Of a DNA stretch of 60,096 nt, positions 1-9,211 are shown one piece after another (positions within the stretch are counted from its first letter, which is position 1; each line of letters begins with the position of its first letter). The notes below the pieces were generated by a model. That model had not been told where the DNA came from, did not search any database, and saw only the letters and a program-made list of their open reading frames with translations. The DNA is taken from the NCBI GenBank assembly GCA_947444925.1, contig CANFBW010000001.1, forward strand, positions 93,823 to 153,918. The letters are read 5' to 3'. The DNA comes from Flavobacteriales bacterium. GTDB lineage: Bacteria > Bacteroidota > Bacteroidia > Flavobacteriales_C > GCA-002722245. Both the position numbers and the translations under genes were made by a program.

Positions 1-315
1 ACAGCAATAACTATTACAGTGATTAAAGATCCTGATGGCTATGAAGGTGTGATTGAAAATTCAGCAGAAGCAATGAATGTCGAAGCTTTTCCTAACCCTA
101 CTAAGGATGTAATGACTTTCAAATTCAATAGAGGTATCAATGAACACGTGATGTTTAGCATCTACGATGTGCAAGGACAATTGATACATGAGCAAAACAT
201 TGCGAACAGCACTACTATTGATTTTGATTTCTCTCAATTCAGTTCGGGTTTATACCTTGCAGGATTTGTCAGCGAAACACAAAACACGCGCACAAGAGTT
301 ATGCTTATAAAATAG
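1..315 (+). CDS. C-terminal end of a T9SS-secreted protein (5' partial)
   Basis: The reading frame is open from the first base, so only the last ~104 residues of a larger protein are present. The final ~78 residues form a type A T9SS sorting domain: the FPNPTKD motif, an alternating beta pattern, the SIYDVQGQLI segment, SSGLYLAGF and a basic end (TRTRVMLIK). In this family the domain directs export across the outer membrane by type IX secretion and is usually removed on the cell surface. The cargo function cannot be told from this fragment. A strong hairpin terminator lies 21 bases after the stop codon. The sorting domain is clear; the product identity is unknown. Confidence 0.85.
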   Translation, partial: TAITITVIKDPDGYEGVIENSAEAMNVEAFPNPTKDVMTFKFNRGINEHVMFSIYDVQGQLIHEQNIANSTTIDFDFSQFSSGLYLAGFVSETQNTRTRVMLIK

Positions 316-336
316 GTTTATCAGCGTAAGAAAAAA

Positions 337-366
337 AGCAGCAGTTGAAAAACTGCTGCTTTTTTT
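337..366 (+). terminator. Intrinsic terminator after the T9SS cargo gene
   Basis: A 10-bp perfect stem (AGCAGCAGTT / AACTGCTGCT) with a GAAA tetraloop is followed by six T. An A-run precedes the stem, so it could also stop transcription arriving from the minus-strand ORF at 418-606. Confidence 0.85.
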
Positions 367-417
367 GTCTTGTTTAGGTTGCATTTTTAATAGTTGGAGC
401 AGCTGGTGCTGTAAGTG

Positions 418-606
418 TCATTCGTGTTTTTTCGCCAAGTGATTATTCAAATGCAAAGTCGCTGACTTAATTTGCTGCATCATTGAGGCCTCATCATTAA
501 TAAAATCACTTAGCGATATAACACGCTGGTTGAAGGGGGGGGCGTCAATTGCAGCAACAATGCTCTCAAGAGCCGCTGTTGTATATGGCACACAAAACCA
601 ATACAT
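418..606 (-). CDS. Possible small hypothetical protein (62 aa)
   Basis: This is the only sizeable frame in the 390-base gap between the first terminator and the epimerase gene. It starts at an ATG and ends at TGA; an in-frame TAA lies about 19 codons upstream, so no long extension exists. The product is soluble and mixed in composition, starting MYWFCVPYTTAALES, with no motif I recognise. It contains a run of eight C on its own strand (535-542 on the plus strand), unusual in this AT-rich DNA and a possible slippage site. It could be a small real gene, a remnant, or a chance ORF. Low confidence. Confidence 0.3.
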   Translation of the reverse strand: MYWFCVPYTTAALESIVAAIDAPPFNQRVISLSDFINDEASMMQQIKSATLHLNNHLAKKHE

Positions 607-704
607 TTGTTTTCCATCGATAATGATAGTAGGCAGTGCAGTTGGTGATTTTGATGGTGGTTATTCAAAGTATCGATGTATTAATTTATGATAAGTGTTT
701 AGCA

Positions 705-1229
705 ATGAAAATAGAAGGAATAAAAGATCCACAATTGATCTCTGAAGATGGCGAAGTTTTGCACGACAACATTGAAGGTTTGATTATTCATCGCACACCT
801 CCTGTTGAAGATGAGCGCGGCGAATTGGTTGAAATATTTAGAAGCAGTTGGAACATACATCCTGAAGCATTGGTGTATGCGTATTTTGTGTCTATCCGAC
901 CAAAAAAAGTTAAAGGTTGGGTGGTGCATAAGTTGCAAGACGATAGAATTTTTGTTGCGAATGGCACGCAGCTGTGGGCATTTTTTGATAATAGGGAATC
1001 GTCAAAAACCTACAAAAAATTCTTTAAAGTTACGGTTTCAGAAAAAAATAGAGCGCTGATTATTATTCCCGCAGGTGTTTATCATGCGGTGCAAAACATT
1101 GGAACAAGTGATGCGCAATTTGTGAATTTACCTACCAAAGCGTACAATAGAAATTCACCTGATAAATACCGTTTGCCTTTAAAAAATGATTTGATTCCTT
1201 TTGACTTTTCTAGCAATGGAGGAATCTAA
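705..1229 (+). CDS. dTDP-4-dehydrorhamnose 3,5-epimerase-like (RmlC-like cupin) protein
   Basis: A 174-residue RmlC-type cupin. Family features include an early DERGELVEIF segment, KGWVVHKLQDD in the middle (the HK region of the cupin active site), and IIIPAGVYHAVQN followed by a C-terminal NLPTKAYN segment typical of sugar 3,5-epimerases. The frame can be read from a GTG at 636, but those residues look non-native and the ATG at 705 gives the normal family N-terminus. The stop overlaps the start of the glycosyltransferase gene (1216), suggesting translational coupling. With the GT2 and flippase genes it probably helps make a surface glycan. The exact nucleotide-sugar substrate is not predictable. 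Confidence 0.8.
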   Translation: MKIEGIKDPQLISEDGEVLHDNIEGLIIHRTPPVEDERGELVEIFRSSWNIHPEALVYAYFVSIRPKKVKGWVVHKLQDDRIFVANGTQLWAFFDNRESSKTYKKFFKVTVSEKNRALIIIPAGVYHAVQNIGTSDAQFVNLPTKAYNRNSPDKYRLPLKNDLIPFDFSSNGGI

Positions 1230-2142
1230 CAAGCATACTGAGGGACAAGTACCTATGGTTTCGGTGATCATGGCAACGTACAATTGCAGTAATACTTTAC
1301 AGTTTGCAATTGAAAGTGTGCTTCTTCAACAATATACTAATTTTGAAATTTGGGTGATTGGCGATTGCTGCACCGATGATTCAGCAGCAGTAGTGCTTTC
1401 ATTCAATGATCCCCGAATAAATTGGTACAATAGATCTATTAATTCAGGATCACAATCGGCTCCCAACAACGATGGAATACAACGTGCTAAGGGGAAGTAC
1501 ATTGCTTATTTGGGGCATGACGACCTGTGGTTCCCTAATTATTTGTCAGCAATGGTAGCGCACCTTGAGGCGAATGATTTGGATTTGGTGCATTGTCTTT
1601 GTCCGCTTTTAGGGCCACAAGGTGTTATTGAACTAAAAGGACCACTGGGAAAAAATGGCCGATATTCCAATTATCACATTCCCCCTACATCGTGGTTGCA
1701 TAAAAAAAGCATCGCAGATGTTTGTGGCTATTGGAGTAATGCTAACGAAACAATAGTGGGCGTGGATATTGATTTTTTAAGTAAAGTCGATGATCATAAA
1801 TTTAAAATCGCTTGTTTGCCAGAACTTTTGGTTTTAAAATTTCCGTCCGCAGCCTGGACACTGTACTCGAGAACGCACAATTTTCCGCAAGAGAATTTTT
1901 TAAAAGAAATCAAGGAAGATCCTTCAAGGGTGCTTTTAAAAATATTGCCTCAAATCAGTTTGTGTTTGTCGCGATATCATGCTTACCACTTATCTTTAAA
2001 AGAAAGCTTAGACATATTTCTAAAAACCTTGCGAAATAGCTTGCTCGACTTGTACTCTAGAAAGCGATGGCCGCTCAATGTTCTTTTGTTGAAAAAGCAT
2101 CAAAGTGCGCGTAAAAAATTCAGAAAAAAACGCGGATTGTAA
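1216..2142 (+). CDS. Family 2 glycosyltransferase
   Basis: A 308-residue GT-A fold enzyme. The N-terminus VSVIMATYNCSNTL is the classical GT2 nucleotide-binding strand. It is followed by a CTDDS segment and AYLGHDDLWFP, which supplies the DDxW-type metal and donor-binding motif. The C-terminal third is basic (many Lys and Arg), as expected for membrane-associated transferases. The ATG at 1216 lies inside the last codons of the epimerase gene (overlap 1216-1229). It probably transfers a sugar to a lipid-linked or surface acceptor in the same pathway as its neighbours. Donor and acceptor are unknown. Confidence 0.85.
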   Translation: MEESNKHTEGQVPMVSVIMATYNCSNTLQFAIESVLLQQYTNFEIWVIGDCCTDDSAAVVLSFNDPRINWYNRSINSGSQSAPNNDGIQRAKGKYIAYLGHDDLWFPNYLSAMVAHLEANDLDLVHCLCPLLGPQGVIELKGPLGKNGRYSNYHIPPTSWLHKKSIADVCGYWSNANETIVGVDIDFLSKVDDHKFKIACLPELLVLKFPSAAWTLYSRTHNFPQENFLKEIKEDPSRVLLKILPQISLCLSRYHAYHLSLKESLDIFLKTLRNSLLDLYSRKRWPLNVLLLKKHQSARKKFRKKRGL

Positions 2143-2187
2143 AGTGCTTTCTGCAGAGCAAACATATCTTGAGTGAATTTAAATTTT

Positions 2188-2991
2188 ATGACGAATAAAT
2201 ACATAATAACCGTTTGCTGCCTCACTGCATTAATTCATTTCATTGGCATTTCAAATTTGTCAGGTCGAATTGTAGCATCGCGAACAAAAAAATTTGCATC
2301 CTCAATGGTGTTGTTCAATATCCTTTTAATTTGTTCGCAATTTGCCAATACACTGCAAGCACCATTGCTCACTAAAACTATTGAAACAAGTATTATGGCA
2401 GGTGAACCTGCAAATGATTTTTTGTTTCGACTCATCCTATTTTCTGCCACAATTGGAGCGACGGTAGGAGCTTTGTGTATCCCAAGCATGCATCGTTTTA
2501 TGGAAAAGGGGGTGAGTAAATTGTACCAAAACAATTCTGTATTTGAAACAATGATTAAGTCATTAAAATTTTCCACCCTCGTTCACCTTAAAAAAAGCAT
2601 CACACTACCGCACAAAAACAATTTTTTTCGCTTGCGGCAATTTAAGGAAATGCGCACAAAAATCATTTTGCTAAATGTTTTGGTATACAGTTTTATCAGT
2701 GCTAGTATTTTATCGTGTTTGTATGCTGGCTATTTACAACCCAATTTAAGAACCACTGCTTTATCGATGAGCGGAATTGCCGGCGGATTGGGTGCAGTAG
2801 GTATGATGCTTTTTTTACAGCCACACGATGCTATATTAACCGACAAGGTAATTGACGGATCAATCGCAGAGGGTCACTTCAGAAGGCACATTTCATTGGT
2901 GGTTTTGGCGCGTATTTCGGGAACTATTTTAGGTCAGTTTATTTTTATTCCCATGGCGCATGTTGTGGCCTTTCTCGCCGGAATCATTTAA
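2188..2991 (+). CDS. amj: Amj/YdaH-family lipid flippase (DUF2837-like)
   Basis: A 267-residue polytopic membrane protein with about six hydrophobic segments. The first segment (TALIHFIGISNLSGRIVASR), the FNILLICSQFANTLQAPLL segment and the GATVGALCIPSMHR segment follow the pattern I know from Bacillus subtilis Amj (YdaH), an alternative lipid II flippase. The ATG at 2188 is preferred over an in-frame GTG at 2173. It lies 45 bases after the GT2 gene in the same direction, so it may flip the undecaprenyl-linked glycan made by the two upstream enzymes rather than, or as well as, lipid II. The family call is fairly sure; the substrate is inference. Confidence 0.72.
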   Translation: MTNKYIITVCCLTALIHFIGISNLSGRIVASRTKKFASSMVLFNILLICSQFANTLQAPLLTKTIETSIMAGEPANDFLFRLILFSATIGATVGALCIPSMHRFMEKGVSKLYQNNSVFETMIKSLKFSTLVHLKKSITLPHKNNFFRLRQFKEMRTKIILLNVLVYSFISASILSCLYAGYLQPNLRTTALSMSGIAGGLGAVGMMLFLQPHDAILTDKVIDGSIAEGHFRRHISLVVLARISGTILGQFIFIPMAHVVAFLAGII

Positions 2992-3585
2992 AAGAATTGC
3001 GTACAGAAAATGGCGTAAATATCGCAAGTTACTCTTAATGAGTAAATTGATGGTATTGCCCTATGAATTGTAGACTTTATTGGGGCAAGTTCATAATGGT
3101 AATGCTATTTTCGAACTGGGGTGGTTAGTGTTACTTAAAGTCTATTGCGTTGGGAAATATTTGCAACTAAGGCCCTGGAATACATTTTTTTGTCGATTTT
3201 GTTTCTTGTGGTCGATTAGTAAATTGATTGAGAGAAAGAAAATGAATGAGCACTGCCTTCAATGCTTGAGAAAGTAGGTTAGGCCATTTTGATTAAATGG
3301 CTTTTTTTATGGCTCAAAGCGGCTTATTATTTGTCTATTGATGATGATCGATGGTTGGTATTTAAAACCATTTTTTGTGTTGTTTAAAATTGTTATTTGC
3401 ACTAGTTTTTACTGTAAATGATTGCTAATTAGTGATCTGTGTTTTTTTTGAAATGTTTTTATAGGACTGTTTTACAATCAATCGGGACTATTTTGAAACA
3501 TAATCGGAGATATTTGGTTGAACTTTGTATCATCAGCGCATGATAAGCGTTGGAAAAAATTATTTAAACAATTAAAACCAAAAAA
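2992..3585. other. Intergenic gap of ~590 bases
   Basis: No convincing gene. It holds a terminator-like hairpin at 3283-3308 and, near the right end, a weak promoter candidate with a GAACTTTG element at 3520-3527 and an A-rich leader before the gene at 3586. The stretch from 2992 to 3280 precedes the terminator and could be a long 3' UTR or a small RNA; the sequence does not decide. Confidence 0.5.
3283..3308 (+). terminator. Intrinsic terminator downstream of the flippase gene
   Basis: A 7-bp stem (GCCATTT / AAATGGC) with a 5-base loop is followed by seven T. It is about 290 bases past the stop codon of the flippase gene. Confidence 0.65.
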
Positions 3586-4599
3586 ATGAGAAAATTAGTA
3601 CTCCCTTTATTAATGTTGGTTGGATACACGGCTGCAAACGCACAAGTGTGTGTTCCTGGTTATTCTGCTACTGGAATTTATGATAACTTTAGTTCTGCAG
3701 AAGCGCCTTCTAATGGTGTTCAAGGTTTGTACCACTGGGGTGATACAGAATTGGCTGGTGATGAAAATCCAGAATTCGTTGCTACTCCTGTAAGAAATGC
3801 TGTAACAGGAATGCTTGATGCAGTGATCACTCAAGGAAAAGGAAAATATGCTCCATATGGAATTGGTTTCGGTGATTCAAATGGTGAGCTTGCTGGTGGT
3901 TCGTCATATTCAATTGACCTTACATCTGACAAAACTTTTAGATTGAAAGTAAAAAATAACAGTGCAACAGCTGTTAAAGTTAGATTGTCTCTTCAAGATA
4001 CTTCCATGAATGTGATTGATACCTACGCAGGTGCAGTTCCAGCAACAATTTGGACTTCAGCAATTGAAACTGAAGTTGCTGCAAATGGTATAGCAACTTT
4101 GCAAGGTACTTTCGCAGGTGCTGGTCAAGCGAAATACGGAATAAAAGGTGATAACACTGATAATGAATTTATTACGAATTTATTTAACTTCAAAGCAGTT
4201 GGTACAATTTTGATTACTGTTTTCAATCCATTGCAAGATGAAGCTGATGGTTGGAAAACACTTCCAATTACAGGTGTATCTTTTTCAGTTGATGAAATTA
4301 AATTGGGAGCTTGTCCAACTGGTAATGCAGTAAACGCACTTTCTTCTAACGAAGTTGCTACAGTTTTCCCTAACCCTACATCAGATGTTGCTAACGTAAC
4401 ATTGAATTTGAACCAAGTTTCTGCGGTAAACATTTCTGTAGTTGACATGTTCGGAAGAACAGTTAAAGAAGTAGTTAACGGAAAATTTTCTAACGTAAAC
4501 GAGCAAGTGAACGTAAGTGGTTTGGCTCAAGGTGTTTACACTGTAAACTATGTTGTTGATGGCGCTACTGCTAAATCAACATTGTTGATGGTTAAATAG
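3586..4599 (+). CDS. T9SS-secreted carbohydrate-binding-like (jelly-roll) protein
   Basis: The 337-residue product starts with a Sec signal peptide (MRKLVLPLLMLVGYTAANAQ). Residues ~20-245 form a beta-rich domain resembling CBM11/CIA30-type jelly rolls (SIDLTSDKTFRLKVKNN, VKVRLSLQD, and late VSFSVDEIKLGAC). Residues ~258-337 are a type A T9SS sorting domain (FPNPTSDVANVTL, VDMFGRTVKEV, LAQGVYTVNYV). It is therefore predicted to be exported to the surface or medium. No catalytic motif was found. It has its own terminator, and sits upstream of the beta-glucan locus, so a glycan-binding role is plausible. The carbohydrate-binding call is inference from the fold pattern. Confidence 0.75.
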   Translation: MRKLVLPLLMLVGYTAANAQVCVPGYSATGIYDNFSSAEAPSNGVQGLYHWGDTELAGDENPEFVATPVRNAVTGMLDAVITQGKGKYAPYGIGFGDSNGELAGGSSYSIDLTSDKTFRLKVKNNSATAVKVRLSLQDTSMNVIDTYAGAVPATIWTSAIETEVAANGIATLQGTFAGAGQAKYGIKGDNTDNEFITNLFNFKAVGTILITVFNPLQDEADGWKTLPITGVSFSVDEIKLGACPTGNAVNALSSNEVATVFPNPTSDVANVTLNLNQVSAVNISVVDMFGRTVKEVVNGKFSNVNEQVNVSGLAQGVYTVNYVVDGATAKSTLLMVK

Positions 4600-4620
4600 T
4601 ATTCATAATACTTTTTAAAA

Positions 4621-4650
4621 AGGGCTGCTCGCAAGAGCAGCCCTTTTTTT
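4621..4650 (+). terminator. Strong intrinsic terminator
   Basis: A 10-bp perfect GC-rich stem (AGGGCTGCTC / GAGCAGCCCT) with a GCAA tetraloop is followed by six T, 21 bases after the stop of the T9SS jelly-roll gene. It isolates that gene from the outer-membrane protein operon. Confidence 0.92.
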
Positions 4651-5221
4651 GTGCCCAATACAGAAGTACTTGTGCCTGTTGTTTTGCATTGTTGCTTGTT
4701 GATCAGTGCTCTCTTGTGCTTGCGCTGCTGAGAATTGAATAGTAATGCTCTCAGCATTATATGGTGAAGTAATTGGGATGCTGCACTTGCTGCAATGCTG
4801 TGGGGAAATGTGGGTGCTTTGCTTGTAATGGAGTATCTGCTCTGTTTAGTTTTGAGTGTCCCTTTGTTCCCATCACCAACAATACTGCACCAGGCTTTTG
4901 TGTAAGGGGTTTTCACAGCTGATACCTTTTGCCTGCTCTTGGATGAGCTATCTTGAGAGTGAAAGAGGGAGTAGTCACTATTTTAAATTCGTCCGAAAGT
5001 AGTTCTGTTGAAGCAACAACTTTCGACACTTCAAAATGTGCAATGTCTTGAATATAGGGGTGTTGCTCTCGTTTATTTTCATTTTATGTGATTGTAATTT
5101 TGTACAGCGGACAGTTTTAGCATTAATCAGGACTGCTTTTTCTGCCTCCGCGAAACTTTATCCATTACTTTGCTGTAAGAGGTTACAATAGTTTTTAAAT
5201 CATACAACGCTATATAGATAA
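4651..5221. other. Intergenic gap of ~570 bases before the beta-glucan operon
   Basis: No supported gene. A minus-strand frame covers 4548-4916 but runs through the terminator and into the neighbouring gene, and its product looks random. A promoter-like TTACTTTG lies at 5165-5172, about 50 bases before the ATG at 5222, matching the Bacteroidota -7 consensus in most positions but without a clear TTG upstream. The long leader may hold regulatory sites for the operon. Confidence 0.4.
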
Positions 5222-7423
5222 ATGAAAAAGAGTACAATCCATATCTTAGTATTGATGTTCTTTGCCTTCCATGCGGAGGCAGCGTACGTTGGTTCGCGGG
5301 GTGGTTCTACTGTAGTTAAGGATTCTGCCTCGCAGAGTTCTAATGCAGTGTTTCAACCTTCCGCGCTTCTTAAAAAGTATTTTGCAGGTTTGATGACCAG
5401 CGACACAAAAGATTCGGTGACGGGCGGTAAGTATGTGCCTTTCACCCAAATCGGTTTGTCGGGTTATGTGCGCCCCTATATACAATATAGAGTAATGGAC
5501 GCTGTGCGCCCTGGAACTGGAACCAACTCTAAACAGAGTTTAGCAGTAAATGGTTATGAAATCAACAACCAGCAAGCTGGAGGAAATCAAGAGCCTTTTA
5601 TGTTGTTGCGTTTAGAAGGAAAGCCAACAAGTAAAACCAGTTTTAAATTGGAGTATGCTTTTGACAACCAAATGGATGGTATGGCAAAAACTTACAACAA
5701 TGCGCCCATTGAAGGAAACAATACTCCTTACTCTCGTCGTTTTTCTTTGTACCGTATTTTGCAATTTCAGGCTAATGCAGTAACGAAAGTAGGTACTTTC
5801 AATATCACCGCAGGTGGTGGTGTGAACTGGTACCGATTGAGTCCGCTCACGATGTGGAATTACGAATTTCGTGACGATATGTTTGAGCGCTATCCTTGGG
5901 AGCCTGAAAATCCGGCTATGAGCAGATACAGTACTTTTTACGGCGTGCAAAATGTACCGCGTGATGCCCGTTGGGGTAACACAGGGACACAAGGTTTTAT
6001 TTTGGAGGCCAAAAATTTACCAGCTGGTTTTAATGCGGTTGTGTTATATGGTAAAACCGATAATAGTGGTGGTTTTCAAACTTACTTAAACGGAACTCCT
6101 AAGAACATGTTGTCGGGTAGAGTGAGCAAAGGATTGGGAGCACACACTGTGGGTGTTAACTATTTTAGCCAATTTGGCTTTTTTGACGCCACTGCACTTT
6201 ATAGAATTGACCAGAATATTGTGACTGGTGATGCGCGCATCAACATGAAACACGTGAAGATATTTTCAGAGTTTGGTGCAGGTCGTTACGTAGAAAGTGG
6301 AACTATAACCGGGGCAAATTATCTGAATTACTTTGGAACTAACATTGGGGCGCCTGACACTGTTGCTTCTTACAACAACAATTGGGCGCCAACAGCGAGT
6401 ATTCAAGTAGACTTTGATAAAGTGGCAACTGGCGTTCCGTTGACTTTTAGTGCTTATTATGTTGACAAGAGCGTGGTGAACGTAAACAGTCAAACAATGA
6501 ATACGGCAAACAGTCATGCTTTGGGTTCTCCTTCAAACGTGAATTCACCTTATGACAATACAACAGTTAGAGGTGCGGTAACAGATGTAGGCCAAATGGC
6601 AAACAACAGAATGGGTGCTAGTTTGAAACATGAGAACTCTTATGGTAAATTCAAAGTAATGGCGGGAGTAAGTGTGACACAAGAAATTGAAAACTTGTAT
6701 AAAACGTATAGCGCATCACCTTACAACACACCCAATACTTCTGCGGCATATGGCGGCTATGCGCAAGGGTTCAATAGTATTTCTTTTCAGCATAGAGCCA
6801 ATCAATTTACACGTTCCCGTTTTGGTTATTTTCAAAACAACCTCGGTCCTTACGGAAACATCATTAACCAGTACCGCCGATCTTTTGAAACCATTGCCGT
6901 TACCGATTCAGGAGCAGCTGGTATGGCTTACAGAAAAGGCTACAATTCATTGGATTTCAATTTGAAGTACAAATTAAGTGTTTTCAAAAGAGATTTGATT
7001 TTGTCGAGCTACCACAACTACTCTTCGGTGCAAGACTTTCTTTCTCCAATTCCATTGTTTGACGACAAAGCTTTTTTGCGCTATTACTACACGGAGTTGA
7101 ATGCTTTTTATGCAGTTGCTCCTAAGTTAACGGTAATTGCATTTTTCAGCTTTGAACGCGCATTGGGTAATAATAGAACGGTTTTAGCTGATGCTAGCGG
7201 AGAAGTGATCAAAAGTGCCGAAAGTGCTATTCCAATAGCACGTGCCGATGGTAAAGCAATTGATCAAACAGGTCACGGTTATGGTGTTGGCTTGGATTAC
7301 GATTTTGCTAAGCGTGCCGGAATATATTTGAGACACCGTTGGTTCGACCACAACGATGTTAACTTCACAAAAGATCACTTTAACGGACAAGAAACTTCAA
7401 TTGAATTCAAAATTTTCTTCTAA
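5222..7423 (+). CDS. Large outer-membrane beta-barrel protein of the glucan locus
   Basis: A 733-residue protein with a signal peptide (MKKSTIHILVLMFFAFHAEA). The rest is rich in alternating aromatic/polar beta strands with Gly/Asn turns, and it ends in an aromatic strand (SIEFKIFF) as outer-membrane barrels do. I do not recognise a named family. It is not a SusC-type TonB receptor: no carboxypeptidase-regulatory domain or plug motif is visible. Its stop is one base before the next gene, another barrel. The order barrel-barrel-lipoprotein-lipoprotein-GH9 suggests an outer-membrane complex handling beta-glucan oligosaccharides. Function is inferred from context only. Confidence 0.75.
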   Translation: MKKSTIHILVLMFFAFHAEAAYVGSRGGSTVVKDSASQSSNAVFQPSALLKKYFAGLMTSDTKDSVTGGKYVPFTQIGLSGYVRPYIQYRVMDAVRPGTGTNSKQSLAVNGYEINNQQAGGNQEPFMLLRLEGKPTSKTSFKLEYAFDNQMDGMAKTYNNAPIEGNNTPYSRRFSLYRILQFQANAVTKVGTFNITAGGGVNWYRLSPLTMWNYEFRDDMFERYPWEPENPAMSRYSTFYGVQNVPRDARWGNTGTQGFILEAKNLPAGFNAVVLYGKTDNSGGFQTYLNGTPKNMLSGRVSKGLGAHTVGVNYFSQFGFFDATALYRIDQNIVTGDARINMKHVKIFSEFGAGRYVESGTITGANYLNYFGTNIGAPDTVASYNNNWAPTASIQVDFDKVATGVPLTFSAYYVDKSVVNVNSQTMNTANSHALGSPSNVNSPYDNTTVRGAVTDVGQMANNRMGASLKHENSYGKFKVMAGVSVTQEIENLYKTYSASPYNTPNTSAAYGGYAQGFNSISFQHRANQFTRSRFGYFQNNLGPYGNIINQYRRSFETIAVTDSGAAGMAYRKGYNSLDFNLKYKLSVFKRDLILSSYHNYSSVQDFLSPIPLFDDKAFLRYYYTELNAFYAVAPKLTVIAFFSFERALGNNRTVLADASGEVIKSAESAIPIARADGKAIDQTGHGYGVGLDYDFAKRAGIYLRHRWFDHNDVNFTKDHFNGQETSIEFKIFF

Positions 7424-7424
7424 A

Positions 7425-9173
7425 ATGTATAACCCAATGAAACATAAAATCCTTCTATCATTTACGGCCCTAGTGCTGATCGTAAGTTCTAGCGCGAGTG
7501 CTCAAGTACTTTACTTTAACGGACTTGGAAGAGCGATTGTCTCTAACGATGCTTTAACGGGCAACGTTAATGATAACGATACTAAAACGGCACGTAAAGC
7601 AACCAATGGTTATACGGTTTTTGATCTTGGTGTCAACGTACAGCCTTCAGAGTCACTTAGAGCTGCGGCTACCCTTCGTGTTAAAAATGCCTTTGGTGGT
7701 TTTTACGGAGACGGTAGTGTGATGACTTTTCGTCAAATTAAATTAGACGGGGTGATCACTAAGAAAGTGAAGTATGAAATTGGTGACATCGATTTGAGTT
7801 TGTCTCCCTATACTTTATTTAATAGTTATGATGGATATTATGATCATGAGGCTGAAATATTTGCTGCTCGTCGTAAAATAGTTTACTATGAAAACTTCAA
7901 CAATGGCAATAAATGGCGTGTTCAAGGGGCGAACATCAATGCGAATTTAATTTTTGACAAAGGTATAGAAAAAGTGGGTATACAAGCTTTTGTAACCCGC
8001 ATCGCAAGAGCGAACTATTTCAACAACATCATTCCTGATCGCTTGCAATTTGGTGGTCGTGTGGATGTGTTGCAAAGTAAATTCCTTACTGCTGGTGTAA
8101 ATTACATTCAAATGACAGATTTGGCTGGAACATCTCCTTCTCCTGCGGTGACGCTTGACAATAAGGTAATGACAGGTGATTTTAAGTTGAATTTTGAAAA
8201 GAACAACATTACCTATTCTATCTACGGTGAAGGCGGTGGATCTAATTACACCTACAAACAAAGTTCACCTGATACAAGTAGAAGTAAACAAGACTATTTT
8301 TACGATGCAGGTGTGAGCGCAATGTACAAACCTTTGAAATTGAAGGTGTATGCTAACTACAGAAACGTTGGTGCTGATTTCAATAGTCCAGGTGCACAAA
8401 CGCGTCGTGTTTTTGACTTGGGTGCAAACACTTTGTTTCCAACGTACACAACAGATTCAGGCGCTAATGTATTCGGTAGAGATCCATCAATGTTAGACAG
8501 ATACAGCGATGAGGGTAAAGTGAGAAACACTACTATCATGGATACTTTGGTGCAATACAATCCAATGTACAACAACATTACACCTTATGGTCAAGCAACT
8601 CCTAACCGTCAAGGTTTGTCTATTGGTGCTAGTTTTGGTGATGATGAAAAAATATTGAAGGCCGACGTTGTGGTGAACATGCTTTCTGAATTGAAAGAAG
8701 AAATTGGCAATGGAAACAGAAACTACTTGGGTGTTAAAGGAGGAGTGAACTTCAATGCACACAAGTTGTTTAAGCTTGAAAAAATGATCGTTCTTACTGG
8801 AGGCGTAAACTATGAGCACACAAGCAGAACATTGGCTCCTAATAAAATTGACCTTACATCAACCGCTATCGACGCTGGTTTGGTTGTAGAGGTGTTGAAG
8901 GGCTTAGATATCTTGGCTGGGTACAAAGTGCTTACTGCTAACGGAAATGAGATATATTCAAAAAGAGATGCATTCAATGTTGTGGTAACGAATCCATTGA
9001 ACAATTGGACATTCAATTACACGCAAACTGTATTGGCTGGTGGTTTAAGATTGCGCCACAGCAAAAATGCCTTTACTACAGTTCAATACCATTTAATGAA
9101 TTCAAACAATGCAAATACTGGGATCAACTACAGCATTAGCCAAATGTTTATCAATTACACTTTAGTATTTTAA
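7425..9173 (+). CDS. Second outer-membrane beta-barrel protein of the glucan locus
   Basis: A 582-residue protein starting at the ATG one base after the preceding stop; another in-frame ATG at 7437 is possible. The signal peptide ends at SSSASAQ. The mature part begins VLYFNGLGRAIVSND and consists of alternating amphipathic strands, ending in FINYTLVF, a typical barrel C-terminus. It resembles the DUF6029-like or porin-type proteins of Bacteroidota in general look, but I cannot assign a family. The tight spacing says it is co-translated with the 733-residue barrel, and the two may work together. Confidence 0.75.
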   Translation: MYNPMKHKILLSFTALVLIVSSSASAQVLYFNGLGRAIVSNDALTGNVNDNDTKTARKATNGYTVFDLGVNVQPSESLRAAATLRVKNAFGGFYGDGSVMTFRQIKLDGVITKKVKYEIGDIDLSLSPYTLFNSYDGYYDHEAEIFAARRKIVYYENFNNGNKWRVQGANINANLIFDKGIEKVGIQAFVTRIARANYFNNIIPDRLQFGGRVDVLQSKFLTAGVNYIQMTDLAGTSPSPAVTLDNKVMTGDFKLNFEKNNITYSIYGEGGGSNYTYKQSSPDTSRSKQDYFYDAGVSAMYKPLKLKVYANYRNVGADFNSPGAQTRRVFDLGANTLFPTYTTDSGANVFGRDPSMLDRYSDEGKVRNTTIMDTLVQYNPMYNNITPYGQATPNRQGLSIGASFGDDEKILKADVVVNMLSELKEEIGNGNRNYLGVKGGVNFNAHKLFKLEKMIVLTGGVNYEHTSRTLAPNKIDLTSTAIDAGLVVEVLKGLDILAGYKVLTANGNEIYSKRDAFNVVVTNPLNNWTFNYTQTVLAGGLRLRHSKNAFTTVQYHLMNSNNANTGINYSISQMFINYTLVF

Positions 9174-9211
9174 GAATGAGTTTTGCTCGAGTACTTAATA
9201 ATCGCTTCATT

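Noticed and set aside
3080-3277. Plus-strand frame of 65 codons in the intergenic gap
   Set aside because: Composition is rich in Cys, Trp and Phe as in chance frames, no motif, no promoter or ribosome site.
4548-4916. Minus-strand frame of 122 codons after the T9SS jelly-roll gene
   Set aside because: It runs through the strong terminator at 4621-4650 and into the end of the neighbouring gene; the product has no domain-like pattern.
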